Positions 26,408 through 36,505 of a stretch of 59,588 nt of DNA are shown one piece after another (the stretch's first letter is position 1; every line of letters starts with the position of its first letter). The translations under genes were made by a program, and so were the position numbers. The stretch spans positions 80,248 through 139,835 of the forward strand of contig NZ_AYVL01000003.1 of assembly GCF_000502835.1 (NCBI RefSeq), given 5' to 3'. This stretch comes from Mesorhizobium sp. LSJC280B00 (lineage in GTDB: Bacteria; Pseudomonadota; Alphaproteobacteria; Rhizobiales; Rhizobiaceae). The notes under the pieces are model-generated. The model saw nothing but the letters and a program-made list of their open reading frames with translations, made no database searches and had not been told where the DNA came from.

Positions 26408-28762
26408 ATGAAGGCAGCATCCAAGTTTCTGAGCGCCGCGTCCGCGGTGGCTATGTCCGCCGCTCTGGTTGTACCAGGCGCGCTCGCAGTGCAGTTCGTT
26501 GCCACATCGGCCGCCGAGGCGGCTGTCGTCTCCAGAGTCGAAGTCACCGGCAATCAGCGTGTCGACGCGGACACCATCCGCAATTACGTGACGATCAAGC
26601 CCGGCAAGGCGTTTTCCAGTTCGGATATCGACGATGCGGTCAAGGCGCTGTTTGGCACCGGGCTGTTTTCGGATGTGCAGATCAACCAGGTCGGATCGAC
26701 GCTGGTCATCAAGGTGTCCGAATACCAGGTCGTCAACCAGGTGCTGTTCCAGGGCAACAAGAAGCTCAAGGACAACGCGCTTGAGGCCGCGGTGCAATTG
26801 AAGCCGCGCGGCACCTTCTCGCAACAGCAGCTCGATGCCGATGTCGAGGCGGTCAAGGCCGCATACCGGCGTATCGGCCGCGACGATGCCGCCGTGACCA
26901 CCCAGATCATGGATCTCGGCGACAACCGGGTAAACGTGGTCTTCAACATCAACGAAGGCGGCCGCACCCAGATCGCCGCGATCAATTTCGTCGGCAACAG
27001 CGCCTATTCGAGCCGCCGTCTGTCGGACATCATCTCCACCAAGCGCTCGTCCTTCCTGTCGTTCGTGCTGCGCGACGATGTTTATGACGAGGACAAGCTG
27101 CGCGCCGACCAGGAGCTGCTGCGCCGCTTCTATTATAATCACGGCTATGCCGACTTCCAGGTCGTCTCGGCTGTCGGCGAACTCGACGACACAACCAACA
27201 AATACACCGTCACCATCACGGTGCAGGAGGGCGAGCGTTATACGTTCGGGGATGTCAGCGTCGAAAGCACGATCCCCGAGGTCGACGCCAAGTCGCTTGA
27301 ATCGGTGGTCGAGACCCACAAGGGCGATGTCTACAACGCCAAGAACGTCGAGGACACGATCATCGCCTTGACCGAAAAGGTCGCTGGATCCGGCTATGCC
27401 TTCGCCCAGGTGACGCCGCGCGGCGACCGCAACTTCGAGAACCACACGATCTCGGTCGTCTATACGGTCGATCAGGGGACCAAGGCCTATATCGAGCGCA
27501 TCGAGATTCGCGGCAACGATCGGACGCGCGACTACGTCATTCGCCGCGAGTTCGATGTCAGCGAAGGCGATGCTTTCAATCAGGTGCTCATCCAGCGCGC
27601 GAAGAGGCGGCTGGAAGCGCTCGATTATTTTGAAAAAGTCGAAATTTCCACTGTTCCGGGTTCTGAGCCGGACCAGGTTGTGCTGGTGGTGGATGTGGTC
27701 GAGAAATCGACCGGTGAGTTCACGGTCGGCGCCGGTTATTCGAGCGGCGGTGAAACGTCAGGTCCGTCCGTCGAAGGCTCCATCAGTGAGCGCAACTTCC
27801 TCGGTCGAGGCCAATTCATCAAGGTGGCGGCGGGCGGTGGCAAGAACTCGCGCGACTACAGCTTCTCTTTCACCGAACCCTATTTCCTCGGACGCCGCAT
27901 CGCGGCCGGCTTCGACATCTACAAACAGAGCCGAAACTACGACCATTACGACAGCGACACGACAGGCGCGACCGTTCGCTTCGGCCTGCCGATCACAGAC
28001 AATATCTCGACGCAACTCGCTTATAATATTGCGCAAGAGAAGTACGAGTTCGACGAGGGCTGCGACCCATCGGCCGGTTGCGACGTGTCCCAGGCGATCC
28101 AAAACGGCGTTAACGAGAGCCCATGGCTCAAGTCTTCGGTCAGTCTCGGCCTGATCTACAATACGATCGACGACATGAAGAACCCGCATGATGGCATTTA
28201 TGCCAATGTCGGCACCGAAGTGGCCGGCCTCGGCGGCGATGCCAAATTCATCAAGGTCACGGCGCGCGGCAGCATTTATCAGACGCTGTCCGAACAATTG
28301 GACCTGGTGGGCCTCATTTCGGGCGGCGCCGGCCATGTCCAAGGCTATGGCAACGGCGATCTGCGCGTCTTCGACCATTTCCAGAGCAGCGACCGTATGA
28401 TCCGCGGTTTCGAATATGGCGGCATCGGCCCGGTTGCTTCGGACAACAGCAATGACCATCTCGGCGGCACCACCTACTTCAATGCCTCGGCGGAAGCGCA
28501 GTTCCCGCTGCCGGTCATCCCCGAAAGCTTCGGTTTGCGTGGCGCTGTGTTCGCCGATGCGGCAACGCTCTACGGCAGCAAAATCGCAAGTGGCCTTGTC
28601 AATTCTTCGACAACCGGCATGGAATGGCGCGCTTCCGTCGGTGTCGGTTTGATGTGGGCATCGCCTTTCGGCCCGATCCGCATCGACTATGCGATCCCGG
28701 TCAAGAAGGAAAAGACCGACGACGTGCAGGAATTCAACTTCGGCATATCGACCCGCTTCTGA
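26408..28762 (+). CDS. bamA: Outer membrane protein assembly factor BamA
   Basis: BamA inserts beta-barrel proteins into the outer membrane. The 784-residue protein has a signal peptide with a cleavage region around SAAEAA (about residue 37), five POTRA repeats to about residue 370 (each of the pattern I-x-V-x-GN-x-R), and a C-terminal Omp85 barrel ending in phenylalanine (STRF). The conserved lid-loop motif appears as MIRGFEYGGIGP near residue 660. A 217-bp gap with an inverted repeat separates it from rseP, so it may also have its own promoter. lpxD follows after a repeat element. Confidence 0.97.
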   Translation: MKAASKFLSAASAVAMSAALVVPGALAVQFVATSAAEAAVVSRVEVTGNQRVDADTIRNYVTIKPGKAFSSSDIDDAVKALFGTGLFSDVQINQVGSTLVIKVSEYQVVNQVLFQGNKKLKDNALEAAVQLKPRGTFSQQQLDADVEAVKAAYRRIGRDDAAVTTQIMDLGDNRVNVVFNINEGGRTQIAAINFVGNSAYSSRRLSDIISTKRSSFLSFVLRDDVYDEDKLRADQELLRRFYYNHGYADFQVVSAVGELDDTTNKYTVTITVQEGERYTFGDVSVESTIPEVDAKSLESVVETHKGDVYNAKNVEDTIIALTEKVAGSGYAFAQVTPRGDRNFENHTISVVYTVDQGTKAYIERIEIRGNDRTRDYVIRREFDVSEGDAFNQVLIQRAKRRLEALDYFEKVEISTVPGSEPDQVVLVVDVVEKSTGEFTVGAGYSSGGETSGPSVEGSISERNFLGRGQFIKVAAGGGKNSRDYSFSFTEPYFLGRRIAAGFDIYKQSRNYDHYDSDTTGATVRFGLPITDNISTQLAYNIAQEKYEFDEGCDPSAGCDVSQAIQNGVNESPWLKSSVSLGLIYNTIDDMKNPHDGIYANVGTEVAGLGGDAKFIKVTARGSIYQTLSEQLDLVGLISGGAGHVQGYGNGDLRVFDHFQSSDRMIRGFEYGGIGPVASDNSNDHLGGTTYFNASAEAQFPLPVIPESFGLRGAVFADAATLYGSKIASGLVNSSTTGMEWRASVGVGLMWASPFGPIRIDYAIPVKKEKTDDVQEFNFGISTRF

Positions 28763-28817
28763 TGTGCGGGCAATGATGCTTCCGGCTCGTTTGGATCCGG
28801 ATGGCAGTGATCCGACA

Positions 28818-28920
28818 CTACAGCGCAGCGCGTCCTATCGGACGCGCAAAGGACGGTGTAGCACTTTGATTTGCGCATGATCCTTTCCGAGGGTCGATTT
28901 CCGATTTTCGGGTCATGCGC
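28818..28920. repeat. Two-hairpin intergenic element of rhizobial type
   Basis: The left part has outer arms CTACAGC (28818-28824) and GGTGTAG (28855-28861) around a perfect inner hairpin GCGCGTCC-TATC-GGACGCGC at 28828-28847. The right part has outer arms GCGCATGA (28873-28880) and TCATGCGC (28913-28920) around CCGAGGGTCG/CGATTTTCGG with G-T wobbles. I recognise near-identical sequences between genes in Mesorhizobium and Rhizobium from memory. It fills most of the bamA-lpxD gap. Confidence 0.65.
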
Positions 28921-28941
28921 TAGCTGGATATTGCTTCTGGA

Positions 28942-30000
28942 ATGACCGATCCGGTGTTCTTCGCGCCCTCACGCCGGTATACGGCCGGCGAAGTCGCGAA
29001 TCTGACTGGCTCGACGCTTGTTGATTCCGGTCTCTCCGATGTATCGATCGAGGCTCTGGCGCCCGCCAACGAAGGCGGCGAGAACGCCCTTGTCTTCGTC
29101 GATGGCAGGCGCAATTTCGCCCTGATGCAGTCACTGCGGGCGGCGGCGGTTCTCTGCCCTGCCGAATTTGCCGGCAAGGCGCCGGCGGGCATCGCGGTGC
29201 TGGTGCATCCGCGCCCGCAGCAGGCCTTCGCAATGCTCGGGCGTCTGCTTTTTCCGGCGGCTGCAACGCCTGGACCGATGACCGGCGAAACCGGTATCTC
29301 GCCGCATGCCCATATCGATGCGACCGCCCATGTCGAGGCCGGCGCGATCATCGAAGCGGGTGCGATCATCGGACCTCGCGCTGCCATCGGCAGCGGGACC
29401 GTCATTGCCCCGCATGCGGTCATCGGTCCGTCTTCGCAGATTGGCCGCGACGGCTATGTCGGTCCAGGTGCCAGCGTGCAATATGCGTTGATTGGCAATC
29501 GCGTCATCATCCATGGCGGTGCCAGGATCGGCCAGGATGGCTTCGGTTTCGTGGCCGGCGCCAAGGGTCCGGAGCGGGTTCCGCAGATCGGCCGCGTCAT
29601 CATCCAGGACGACGTCGAGATCGGGTCGAATACGACCGTCGATCGCGGCGCCATGTCCGACACGATCATCGGCCAGGGCACCAAGATCGACAATCTGGTG
29701 CAGATCGCGCACAACGTTCGCATCGGCCGCAATTGCATAATAGCCGGGCTTTCGGGTATTTCCGGTTCCGTGACGGTAGGCGACAACGTCACCATGGGTG
29801 GCGGTGTCGGCCTTGCGGATCATTTGACCATCGGGTCCGGGGCCAAGCTTGCGGCAAGAAGCGGGTTTATGAGCAATGTGCCTGCCGGTGAGATTTGGGG
29901 AGGATATCCGGCGCAGCCGATGGCGGAAGCCATGCGCGAGATAGCGGCCTTGCGCAGACTTGCACGGACGCGCAAACAGGGTGAGGGGGGAAATGGCTGA
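28942..30000 (+). CDS. lpxD: UDP-3-O-acylglucosamine N-acyltransferase
   Basis: LpxD adds the second hydroxyacyl chain in lipid A synthesis. The 352-residue protein has an N-terminal uridine-binding domain (about 1-105) and a left-handed beta-helix of hexapeptide repeats (about 110-320). Segments DGFGFVAG and [12 protein letters not shown] with the catalytic-His region [10 protein letters not shown] near 250 are typical. Its last 8 bases overlap the fabZ start, so the two are translationally coupled. Confidence 0.96.
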   Translation: MTDPVFFAPSRRYTAGEVANLTGSTLVDSGLSDVSIEALAPANEGGENALVFVDGRRNFALMQSLRAAAVLCPAEFAGKAPAGIAVLVHPRPQQAFAMLGRLLFPAAATPGPMTGETGISPHAHIDATAHVEAGAIIEAGAIIGPRAAIGSGTVIAPHAVIGPSSQIGRDGYVGPGASVQYALIGNRVIIHGGARIGQDGFGFVAGAKGPERVPQIGRVIIQDDVEIGSNTTVDRGAMSDTIIGQGTKIDNLVQIAHNVRIGRNCIIAGLSGISGSVTVGDNVTMGGGVGLADHLTIGSGAKLAARSGFMSNVPAGEIWGGYPAQPMAEAMREIAALRRLARTRKQGEGGNG

Positions 30001-30457
30001 CATCGCAGCGGCGACGCTCGAAGCGGTTGACATAATGCGGCTGATGAAGCTCCTGCCGCACCGCTATCCGTTCTTGATGATCGACCGTATTGTCGACATA
30101 GATGGCGACGAATCCGCCATCGGCATCAAGAACGTCACCATAAACGAGCCGCATTTCCAAGGTCATTTCCCCGACCAGCCGGTCATGCCCGGCGTGCTGA
30201 TCATCGAGGCGATGGCGCAGACGGCCGGCGCCATCTGCATCCGCAGCCTTGGTACGGAAAAGCCGTCGCTGGTTTATTTCCTGACCATCGACAATGCCAA
30301 GTTCCGCAAGCCGGTCGTTCCAGGCGACCAGCTGAAAATTCATGTGAAGAAAATCAAGAAACGCGGCAATCTTCTCAAATTCGCTTGCGAGGCCCTCGTC
30401 GATGGCGCCAAGGCGGCGGAAGCCGAGATATCGGCGATGATGGTCGCAAGCGGCTGA
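29993..30457 (+). CDS. fabZ: 3-hydroxyacyl-ACP dehydratase FabZ
   Basis: FabZ dehydrates beta-hydroxyacyl-ACP in fatty acid synthesis and competes with lipid A synthesis for hydroxymyristoyl-ACP. I start at the ATG at 29993 ([21 protein letters not shown]), after GAGGGGGG, giving 154 residues; upstream in-frame codons lie inside lpxD. The hot-dog-fold active site [15 protein letters not shown] (catalytic His about 58) and [10 protein letters not shown] (Glu about 72) are intact. lpxA starts 7 bp later. Confidence 0.97.
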   Translation: MADIAAATLEAVDIMRLMKLLPHRYPFLMIDRIVDIDGDESAIGIKNVTINEPHFQGHFPDQPVMPGVLIIEAMAQTAGAICIRSLGTEKPSLVYFLTIDNAKFRKPVVPGDQLKIHVKKIKKRGNLLKFACEALVDGAKAAEAEISAMMVASG

Positions 30458-30464
30458 CAAACGA

Positions 30465-31304
30465 ATGCTAATGAAAATCCAGACAGTCATCCATCCATCC
30501 TCGGTCATCGAGGCAGGCGCCCAAATCGGCGAAGGCGCCCGCATCGGGCCCTTCTGTCACGTCGGCCCCGACACCGTGATCGGCGACCGCGTCGAACTGG
30601 TCAGCCATGTCTCGGTGATTGGCGCGACCACCATCGGTGCATCGACCAAGGTCTATCCGATGGCGATACTGGGCGGGCCGCCGCAGAACACCAAGCACAA
30701 GGGCGGCCGTACCACGCTGGTGATCGGCGAGAACTGCACGATCCGCGAAGGTGTCACCATGCATGTCGGCACCGATTCCAGCCGCGGCGAGACGACGATC
30801 GGCAACAACGGCAATTTCCTTGCCTATGCCCATATTGCCCATGACTGCGTGGTCGGCAAGAACGCCACCTTCGCCAATCAAGCGACGTTAGGCGGGCATT
30901 GCGAAGTCGGTGACAATGTCTACATCGGCGGCCTTACCGCGGTTCATCAGTTTGTCCGCATCGGCGATAACGCCTTTCTCGGCGGTTGCTCGGCGATCGT
31001 CGGCGACGTCATTCCTTACGCCATCGCCGTTGGCAACCGTGCCAGCCTTCGCGGCCTCAACATCATTGGCCTGAAGCGCGCCGGCCTGCCGCGTTCGGAG
31101 ATCCACTTGCTGCGCAAAGCCTACAAGACGATCTTCGATCGCTCCCGGACCGTCGGCGAGAACATCGAATTCGCCAAGGCGGAATTCGCCTCGTCGCCGA
31201 CTGCCATGAAGATCGTCGACTTCATCGCCGGTCGCGGCAAGCGGCACTACGCCGTGCCGTCGCTCAAGGGTAGCGACGGCGACGATACCGATGATGAAGA
31301 CTGA
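30465..31304 (+). CDS. lpxA: UDP-N-acetylglucosamine acyltransferase
   Basis: LpxA performs the first acylation of lipid A synthesis. The 279-residue protein is a left-handed beta-helix of hexapeptide repeats (about 10-190) with the catalytic His region NFLAYAHIAHDC near 118-130, and ends in a helical domain including RSEIHLLRKAYKTIF. A second ATG two codons later is an alternative start. It is embedded in the operon between fabZ and lpxI. Confidence 0.96.
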   Translation: MLMKIQTVIHPSSVIEAGAQIGEGARIGPFCHVGPDTVIGDRVELVSHVSVIGATTIGASTKVYPMAILGGPPQNTKHKGGRTTLVIGENCTIREGVTMHVGTDSSRGETTIGNNGNFLAYAHIAHDCVVGKNATFANQATLGGHCEVGDNVYIGGLTAVHQFVRIGDNAFLGGCSAIVGDVIPYAIAVGNRASLRGLNIIGLKRAGLPRSEIHLLRKAYKTIFDRSRTVGENIEFAKAEFASSPTAMKIVDFIAGRGKRHYAVPSLKGSDGDDTDDED

Positions 31305-31310
31305 GGGCAG

Positions 31311-32210
31311 ATGACGAAGATTGAGGCTGCCGGAAAGGGCCTTGATCTCGCGCCAGATGCCAAGGTCGGCATCATCGCCGGCGGCGGCAGTCTCCCGGTC
31401 GAAATTGCCCGAGCGCTCGCCCGGCAAGGCAAATTGCCCTTCGTCGTGATGGCGGCCGGCGAGGTCGATCGCATAGCCGATTTCGAGCCCTATGAGCAGG
31501 CAACCTTGAGGCTGGAAGACGTCGGCTCGCTGCTGCCGATCCTTAAGCGGCATCACGTTACGCATCTCGTAACCGCGGGTCATATCACGCGCCGCCCCAG
31601 GTTGAGCGCCATGCGCCTCAATTTGGGCCTGCTCGCGTGGCTACCCAGCCTCTTCGTCGGTGTAACCCGGGGGGACGATACGGTGCTGAAACTGTTCGTG
31701 CGCAGGATCGAGCGCAGCGGCATCAAGGTCGTCGGCGCTGACGAGATCGTGCCGGAGCTGGTCGCCGCCGAAGGCCTGCTGACCAAGGCGGCGCCACGCA
31801 GATCCGACTGGCGCGACATCAAGGCGGCGCACGCGGCGGCAAAAGCCATCGGCGCGCTGGATATCGGCCAAGCGGCTGTTGCGGTCGGCGGCCGCGCCAT
31901 TGCGTTGGAAGGCGTCGAAGGCACCGACGGGCTGCTCGAGCGGACAAGGGAGTTGCGCGGGCACGGCAGGCTGGCCGGCGGGAGCCGCGGTGTTCTGGTC
32001 AAATGCGCCAAGCCCGGTCAGGAACTGCGTGCCGATCTGCCCTCCATCGGCCCGCTGACCGTCGAGGCGGCGCATGCCGCCGGACTGGCCGGCATTGCCG
32101 TCGAAGCCGGTCGCTCGCTGGTGCTCGAAGGTCCCGCCACCATCGGACGTGCCAATGCGCTCGGCCTGTTCGTGATTGGCCTGCCTGCGGAGCCGGCGCA
32201 TGGCGAATGA
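31311..32210 (+). CDS. lpxI: UDP-2,3-diacylglucosamine pyrophosphatase LpxI (DUF1009)
   Basis: LpxI is the alphaproteobacterial substitute for LpxH and hydrolyses UDP-2,3-diacylglucosamine to lipid X and UMP. The 299-residue protein opens with VGIIAGGGSLPVEIARA and contains VTAGHITRRP and, near the C-terminus, VLVKCAKPGQELRADLP-like and GIAVEAGRSLVLE segments typical of the family. Its place between lpxA and lpxB supports the call. Its last 11 bases overlap lpxB. Confidence 0.95.
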   Translation: MTKIEAAGKGLDLAPDAKVGIIAGGGSLPVEIARALARQGKLPFVVMAAGEVDRIADFEPYEQATLRLEDVGSLLPILKRHHVTHLVTAGHITRRPRLSAMRLNLGLLAWLPSLFVGVTRGDDTVLKLFVRRIERSGIKVVGADEIVPELVAAEGLLTKAAPRRSDWRDIKAAHAAAKAIGALDIGQAAVAVGGRAIALEGVEGTDGLLERTRELRGHGRLAGGSRGVLVKCAKPGQELRADLPSIGPLTVEAAHAAGLAGIAVEAGRSLVLEGPATIGRANALGLFVIGLPAEPAHGE

Positions 32211-33366
32211 GCGGCCGTTGAAGATAGCCGTCGTCGCCGGCGAGGAGTCCGGCGACCTACTTGGCGCCGACCTTGTGCAGGCGCTCAAGCGCATGACCGG
32301 GCGCGAAGTTCGGCTTGTCGGCATCGGCGGCCGCCATTTGCAGGCGCTCGGCCTGGCGCCATTGTTCGACGGCAGCGAGATCGCACTGATGGGGCTTAGC
32401 GCCATCCTGCGCGACCTGCCGCGCCTGATGCGGCGGATCGGCCAGACGGCAAACGCGATTGCCGGTGAAAAGCCCGATTGCCTTATCACCATCGACAGTC
32501 CGGATTTCTCGCTGCGCGTCGCCAAGAAGGTGCGTGCCGCCGATCCGACTATCCCGATCGTCCACTATGTCTGCCCGAGCGTGTGGGCGTGGCGGCCGGG
32601 CAGGGCGGCGGCGATGAAGCCATATGTCGATCACATTCTTTGCGTCCTGCCGTTCGAGGTGAAGGAACTCGCTCGCCTGGGCGGGCCGCCCGGCACCTAT
32701 GTCGGGCATCGCCTTGCACACGATCCGGGCATAATCAGTGCCGCCAGGGCGCAGGCGCAGCCGCGTGACCTGTCCGCAGATCACGTCAAAACGTTGCTTG
32801 TACTGCCTGGTTCGCGTCGTGGTGAGGTGCGACGCATGGTCGGGCCGTTCGGCGAGACGGTGTCGATCCTGCGGGCGCGCGGGCACCGCTTGCGCCTGCT
32901 GTTGCCGACGGTGCCGCACGTCGCCGACCTGGTCAGGACCTCGGTCGCGAGCTGGGACGAGAAGCCGGAGATCATACTCGATGCCGAACGCAAATGGCAG
33001 GCCTTCGGCAAGGCCGATGCGGCGCTGATCGCATCGGGGACAGTATCGCTGGAACTGGCACTGGCGAGTGTGCCGATGATCTCCTGCTACCGGCTCGATC
33101 CGGTCATGCGCATGGCGCAGCCGCTGATCAAAGTATGGAGCGCAGCCTTGCCCAATCTCATTGCCGACCGGCCGGTTGTGCCGGAACACTACAATCAATA
33201 TGTGCGGCCGCATTATCTGGCGCGGCAGTTGGAAGCGCTGTTCTCCGATACCGCCTACCGCACCTGGCAGAAGGACGGTTTTGCCGAAATCGCCAGGCGT
33301 ATGGCAACCGACGAGCCGTCAGGCGAGATAGCCGCGGGTGTGGTGATGGGGATGGTGAGGAAGTGA
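32200..33366 (+). CDS. lpxB: Lipid-A-disaccharide synthase
   Basis: LpxB is a GT19 glycosyltransferase that joins lipid X and UDP-diacylglucosamine. I start at the ATG at 32200 (MANERPLKIAVVAGEESGDLLG), giving 388 residues. Diagnostic segments are GEESGDLLGADLVQALK, YVCPSVWAWRPGRAAAM near 130-146, and LVLPGSRRGEVRRM near 200. It overlaps lpxI by 11 bases and is the last gene of the lpx operon; a repeat structure follows its stop directly. Confidence 0.96.
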   Translation: MANERPLKIAVVAGEESGDLLGADLVQALKRMTGREVRLVGIGGRHLQALGLAPLFDGSEIALMGLSAILRDLPRLMRRIGQTANAIAGEKPDCLITIDSPDFSLRVAKKVRAADPTIPIVHYVCPSVWAWRPGRAAAMKPYVDHILCVLPFEVKELARLGGPPGTYVGHRLAHDPGIISAARAQAQPRDLSADHVKTLLVLPGSRRGEVRRMVGPFGETVSILRARGHRLRLLLPTVPHVADLVRTSVASWDEKPEIILDAERKWQAFGKADAALIASGTVSLELALASVPMISCYRLDPVMRMAQPLIKVWSAALPNLIADRPVVPEHYNQYVRPHYLARQLEALFSDTAYRTWQKDGFAEIARRMATDEPSGEIAAGVVMGMVRK

Positions 33367-33475
33367 GTGAATTGTGAATAGTGAATTGTGAATAGTGGTT
33401 TCTATGGACAGGGAGCGACGCTTCGCTACTCCCATTCACCATTCACCATTCACCATTCACCATTCACCATTCACC
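33367..33475. repeat. Heptamer tandem repeats in inverted arrangement around a hairpin
   Basis: Immediately after the lpxB stop, four GTGAATT/GTGAATA heptamers (two copies of a 14-mer) occupy 33367-33394. Six perfect ATTCACC heptamers occupy 33434-33475, on the complementary sense. Between them GGGAGCGA (33411-33418) and TCGCTACTCCC (33423-33433) form a hairpin with a two-base bulge. The arms can pair over most of their length. It separates the convergent lpxB and gltA genes and may act as a bidirectional terminator. The copy number may vary between strains. Confidence 0.85.
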
Positions 33476-33479
33476 ACCT

Positions 33480-34808
33480 TCACCGCTTCGCGATTGGCAC
33501 GTAGTCCCGTTCCGGCGCGCCGGTATAGAGCTGGCGCGGGCGACCGATCTTCTGGTGCGGGTCCTCGATCATCTCCTTCCACTGCGCGATCCAGCCGACG
33601 GTGCGGGCGACCGCGAACAGCACGGTGAACATGGTGGTGGGAAAGCCCAGCGCCTTCAGCGTGATGCCGGAATAGAAATCGACGTTCGGATAGAGCTTCT
33701 TCTCGATGAAATAGGAATCGGTCAGTGCGATCCTTTCCAGCTCCATGGCGATGTCGAGCAGTGGATCGTCCTTGATGCCGAGCTCGCCCAGGACCTCGTG
33801 CGCGGTCTTCTGCATGATCTTGGCGCGCGGATCGTAATTCTTGTAAACGCGGTGGCCAAATCCCATCAATCGGAACGGATCGTTCTTATCCTTGGCGCGC
33901 GCAATGAATTCCGGGATGTGATCGACATGACCGATCTCGCCCAGCATGTTCAGGGCTGCCTCGTTGGCGCCGCCATGTGCGGGACCCCACAGGCAGGCGA
34001 TGCCGGCAGCGATACAGGCAAAAGGATTGGCGCCCGACGAGCCGGCCAGGCGGACGGTCGAAGTCGAGGCGTTCTGTTCGTGATCGGCGTGCAGGATGAA
34101 GATGCGCTCCATCGCGCGGGCCAGCACCGGATTGATCTTGTATTCCTCGCAAGGCACGGCGAAGCACATATGCAGGAAATTGGCTGCGAAATTCAGCTCG
34201 TTCTTCGGGTAAATGAATGGCTGGCCGATGTGGTATTTATAGGCCATCGCCGCGATCGTCGGCATCTTGGCGATCAGCCGCATTGACGCGACCATGCGTT
34301 GATAGGGGTCCGAGATATCGGTGGAATCGTGATAGAAGGCCGACAGCGCGCCGACCACGCCGCACATCACCGCCATCGGATGCGCATCACGGCGGAAGCC
34401 GGTGAAAAAGCGCGACATCTGCTCATGCACCATGGTGTGGCGCGTCACCCGGTAGTCGAAATCGTCCTTCTGCGCCTTGGTCGGTAGTTCACCATAGAGC
34501 AAGAGATAGCAGACTTCGAGGAAGTCGCCGTGCTCGGCCAATTGGTCGATCGGGTAGCCGCGGTGCAAAAGAATGCCGGCATCGCCATCGATGAAGGTGA
34601 TTTCCGATTCGCAGCTCGCCGTCGACGTAAAACCGGGATCGTAGGTAAAGACGCCGGCGGTGTTGTAGAGCGAACCGATGTCGATGACGTCAGGTCCTAC
34701 CGAACCACTTCGTATCTTGAATTCATGGGTTTTGCCGCCGAGTTCCAGCTTGGCCGTCGATGCCTGGGTTTTGCCGCCAAATTCCATTTTTGTCGCAGGT
34801 TCGGTCAT
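33480..34808 (-). CDS. gltA: Citrate synthase
   Basis: GltA condenses acetyl-CoA and oxaloacetate in the TCA cycle. The 442-residue type II enzyme shows VGPDVIDI near 36-43, [29 protein letters not shown] around 245-270, [16 protein letters not shown] (catalytic His) and [13 protein letters not shown] strong AAAAAGGAG precedes the ATG at 34808. The N-terminus carries a short in-frame duplication (MEFGGKT and LELGGKT, 13 residues apart) based on an exact 14-bp DNA repeat. Confidence 0.97.
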   Translation of the reverse strand: MTEPATKMEFGGKTQASTAKLELGGKTHEFKIRSGSVGPDVIDIGSLYNTAGVFTYDPGFTSTASCESEITFIDGDAGILLHRGYPIDQLAEHGDFLEVCYLLLYGELPTKAQKDDFDYRVTRHTMVHEQMSRFFTGFRRDAHPMAVMCGVVGALSAFYHDSTDISDPYQRMVASMRLIAKMPTIAAMAYKYHIGQPFIYPKNELNFAANFLHMCFAVPCEEYKINPVLARAMERIFILHADHEQNASTSTVRLAGSSGANPFACIAAGIACLWGPAHGGANEAALNMLGEIGHVDHIPEFIARAKDKNDPFRLMGFGHRVYKNYDPRAKIMQKTAHEVLGELGIKDDPLLDIAMELERIALTDSYFIEKKLYPNVDFYSGITLKALGFPTTMFTVLFAVARTVGWIAQWKEMIEDPHQKIGRPRQLYTGAPERDYVPIAKR

Positions 34809-34987
34809 AGCAAACTCCTTTTTGTTTCCTCAGGCCGGCAAAGGCAAAATATCTGAACCCAACACGTCAAAAGCATCGGAATACGCACATTTGCGCCCGC
34901 AATTGAATCTGCGCGGCAGATTAGGCCAAGACCCAATGTTGCACTGCGAAACACACCTTTCAATGCCAATCTTCTTGGGCCAGTTTG

Positions 34988-36409
34988 CTAATCGATTTGA
35001 TCAGCGATCCGCGCCAGGCTTTCCTCGCGGCCAAGCACGGCAAGCACATCAAAGACACCTGGCGAGGTACTTTTGCCGGTGAGCGCGGCGCGCAAAGGTT
35101 GGGCCACGGCGCCGAGTTTATGGCCGGCGGCCTGCGCATAGTCGCGGATCGCGGCTTCGGCTGAGGCGGCAGACCACTCCGAAACCGTGGCTAGTGCCGC
35201 ATGAGCGCCCCGCAGGATCGTGCGCGCCTCACCGCTGAGCAGCGCCGCCGCCTTTTCGTCGACCGGCAGCGGCCGCTCGACGAAAAGGAATGCAGCCCCT
35301 TCAACAAGTTCGACCAGCGTCTTGGCGCGCTCCTTCAGGCCCGGCAAAGCGGCAAGCAGTTGCGCCCTGCGTCTGTCGTCGAGGCGCGCGGCGATTGCCG
35401 GGCCGCCTTCAAGATACGGCAGAGTGGCGATGAAGATGTCGAGCAGCGCCGCGTCGTTCATCCGGCGCATATGCACGCCGTTAAGCGCCTCGAGCTTGGC
35501 GAAGTCGAAACGGGCGGCGCCCTTGTTGACGTCGCCAATGTCGAACCATGCAATCATGTCGGCGATCGACATGATCTCATCGTCGCCGTGGCTCCAGCCA
35601 AGCCTCGCCAGATAGTTGAGCAGCGCATCCGGCAGGTAGCCCATGGCGCGATAGGCTTCGACGCCAAGCGCACCGTGCCGCTTCGACAGCTTGGCGCCGT
35701 CGGCACCGTGGATCAGCGGGATATGCGACATCGATGGCACCTCCCAGCCCATGGCCTGATAGATTACGGTCTGGCGTGCGGCGTTGGTCAAATGATCGTC
35801 GCCGCGGATGATGTGGGTGATGCCCATGTCGTGATCGTCGACGACGACGGCATGCATGTAGGTGGGATTGCCGTCCGAGCGCAGAATAATGAAATCGTCG
35901 AGATCCTTGTTGGGAAAGCGCACGTCGCCCTGGACGCGGTCATGCACCACCGTCTCGCCGTCTGTCGGCGCCTTGATGCGGATCGCCCCCTTGGCGCCGG
36001 GCGGCGCCTCCGACGGGTCGCGGTCGCGCCAGCGTCCATCATAGCGGGGAGGCAGCCCCTTGGCGCGTGCGCTCTCGCGCATTGCCTCTAGTTCGGCAGG
36101 CGTCGCATAACAATAATAGGCCTTGCCCATACGAACGAGCTCCTCGGCCACCTCGCGATGGCGCGGCGCACGCTCGAATTGCGACACCGGCTCGCCGTCC
36201 CATGTCAGGCCAAGCCAGGAAAGCCCGTCGAGAATGGCCGCGCTTGCCGCATCGGTGGAGCGCTCGCGGTCGGTGTCCTCGATGCGCAGCAGCATCGTGC
36301 CGCCTGTGTGCTTGGCATACAGCCAGTTGAACAGCGCCGTGCGCGCGCCGCCAATGTGCAGATAGCCGGTGGGCGAGGGGGCAAAACGGGTGACGACCTT
36401 ATCGGGCAT
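34988..36409 (-). CDS. gltX: Glutamate--tRNA ligase
   Basis: GltX charges tRNA(Glu), and in organisms with GatCAB often tRNA(Gln) too. I start at the ATG at 36409 ([21 protein letters not shown]), giving 473 residues; upstream in-frame codons overlap the divergent comEC leader. The class I HIGH-type motif is YLHIGGAR near 15-22, and the KMSKS-type motif is [10 protein letters not shown] near 240. The start lies 97 bp from comEC on the other strand, so both promoters share that short gap. Confidence 0.96.
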   Translation of the reverse strand: MPDKVVTRFAPSPTGYLHIGGARTALFNWLYAKHTGGTMLLRIEDTDRERSTDAASAAILDGLSWLGLTWDGEPVSQFERAPRHREVAEELVRMGKAYYCYATPAELEAMRESARAKGLPPRYDGRWRDRDPSEAPPGAKGAIRIKAPTDGETVVHDRVQGDVRFPNKDLDDFIILRSDGNPTYMHAVVVDDHDMGITHIIRGDDHLTNAARQTVIYQAMGWEVPSMSHIPLIHGADGAKLSKRHGALGVEAYRAMGYLPDALLNYLARLGWSHGDDEIMSIADMIAWFDIGDVNKGAARFDFAKLEALNGVHMRRMNDAALLDIFIATLPYLEGGPAIAARLDDRRRAQLLAALPGLKERAKTLVELVEGAAFLFVERPLPVDEKAAALLSGEARTILRGAHAALATVSEWSAASAEAAIRDYAQAAGHKLGAVAQPLRAALTGKSTSPGVFDVLAVLGREESLARIADQID

Positions 36410-36505
36410 GGAACTCTCAGGCGGGCGAAGGAAGTGGGTTTGCGGACTTTCGCGCGTCGCGCGTTCATGTAGCATAGGAGGTCGAGGGCGCAAGGGGCAG
36501 ACCCG

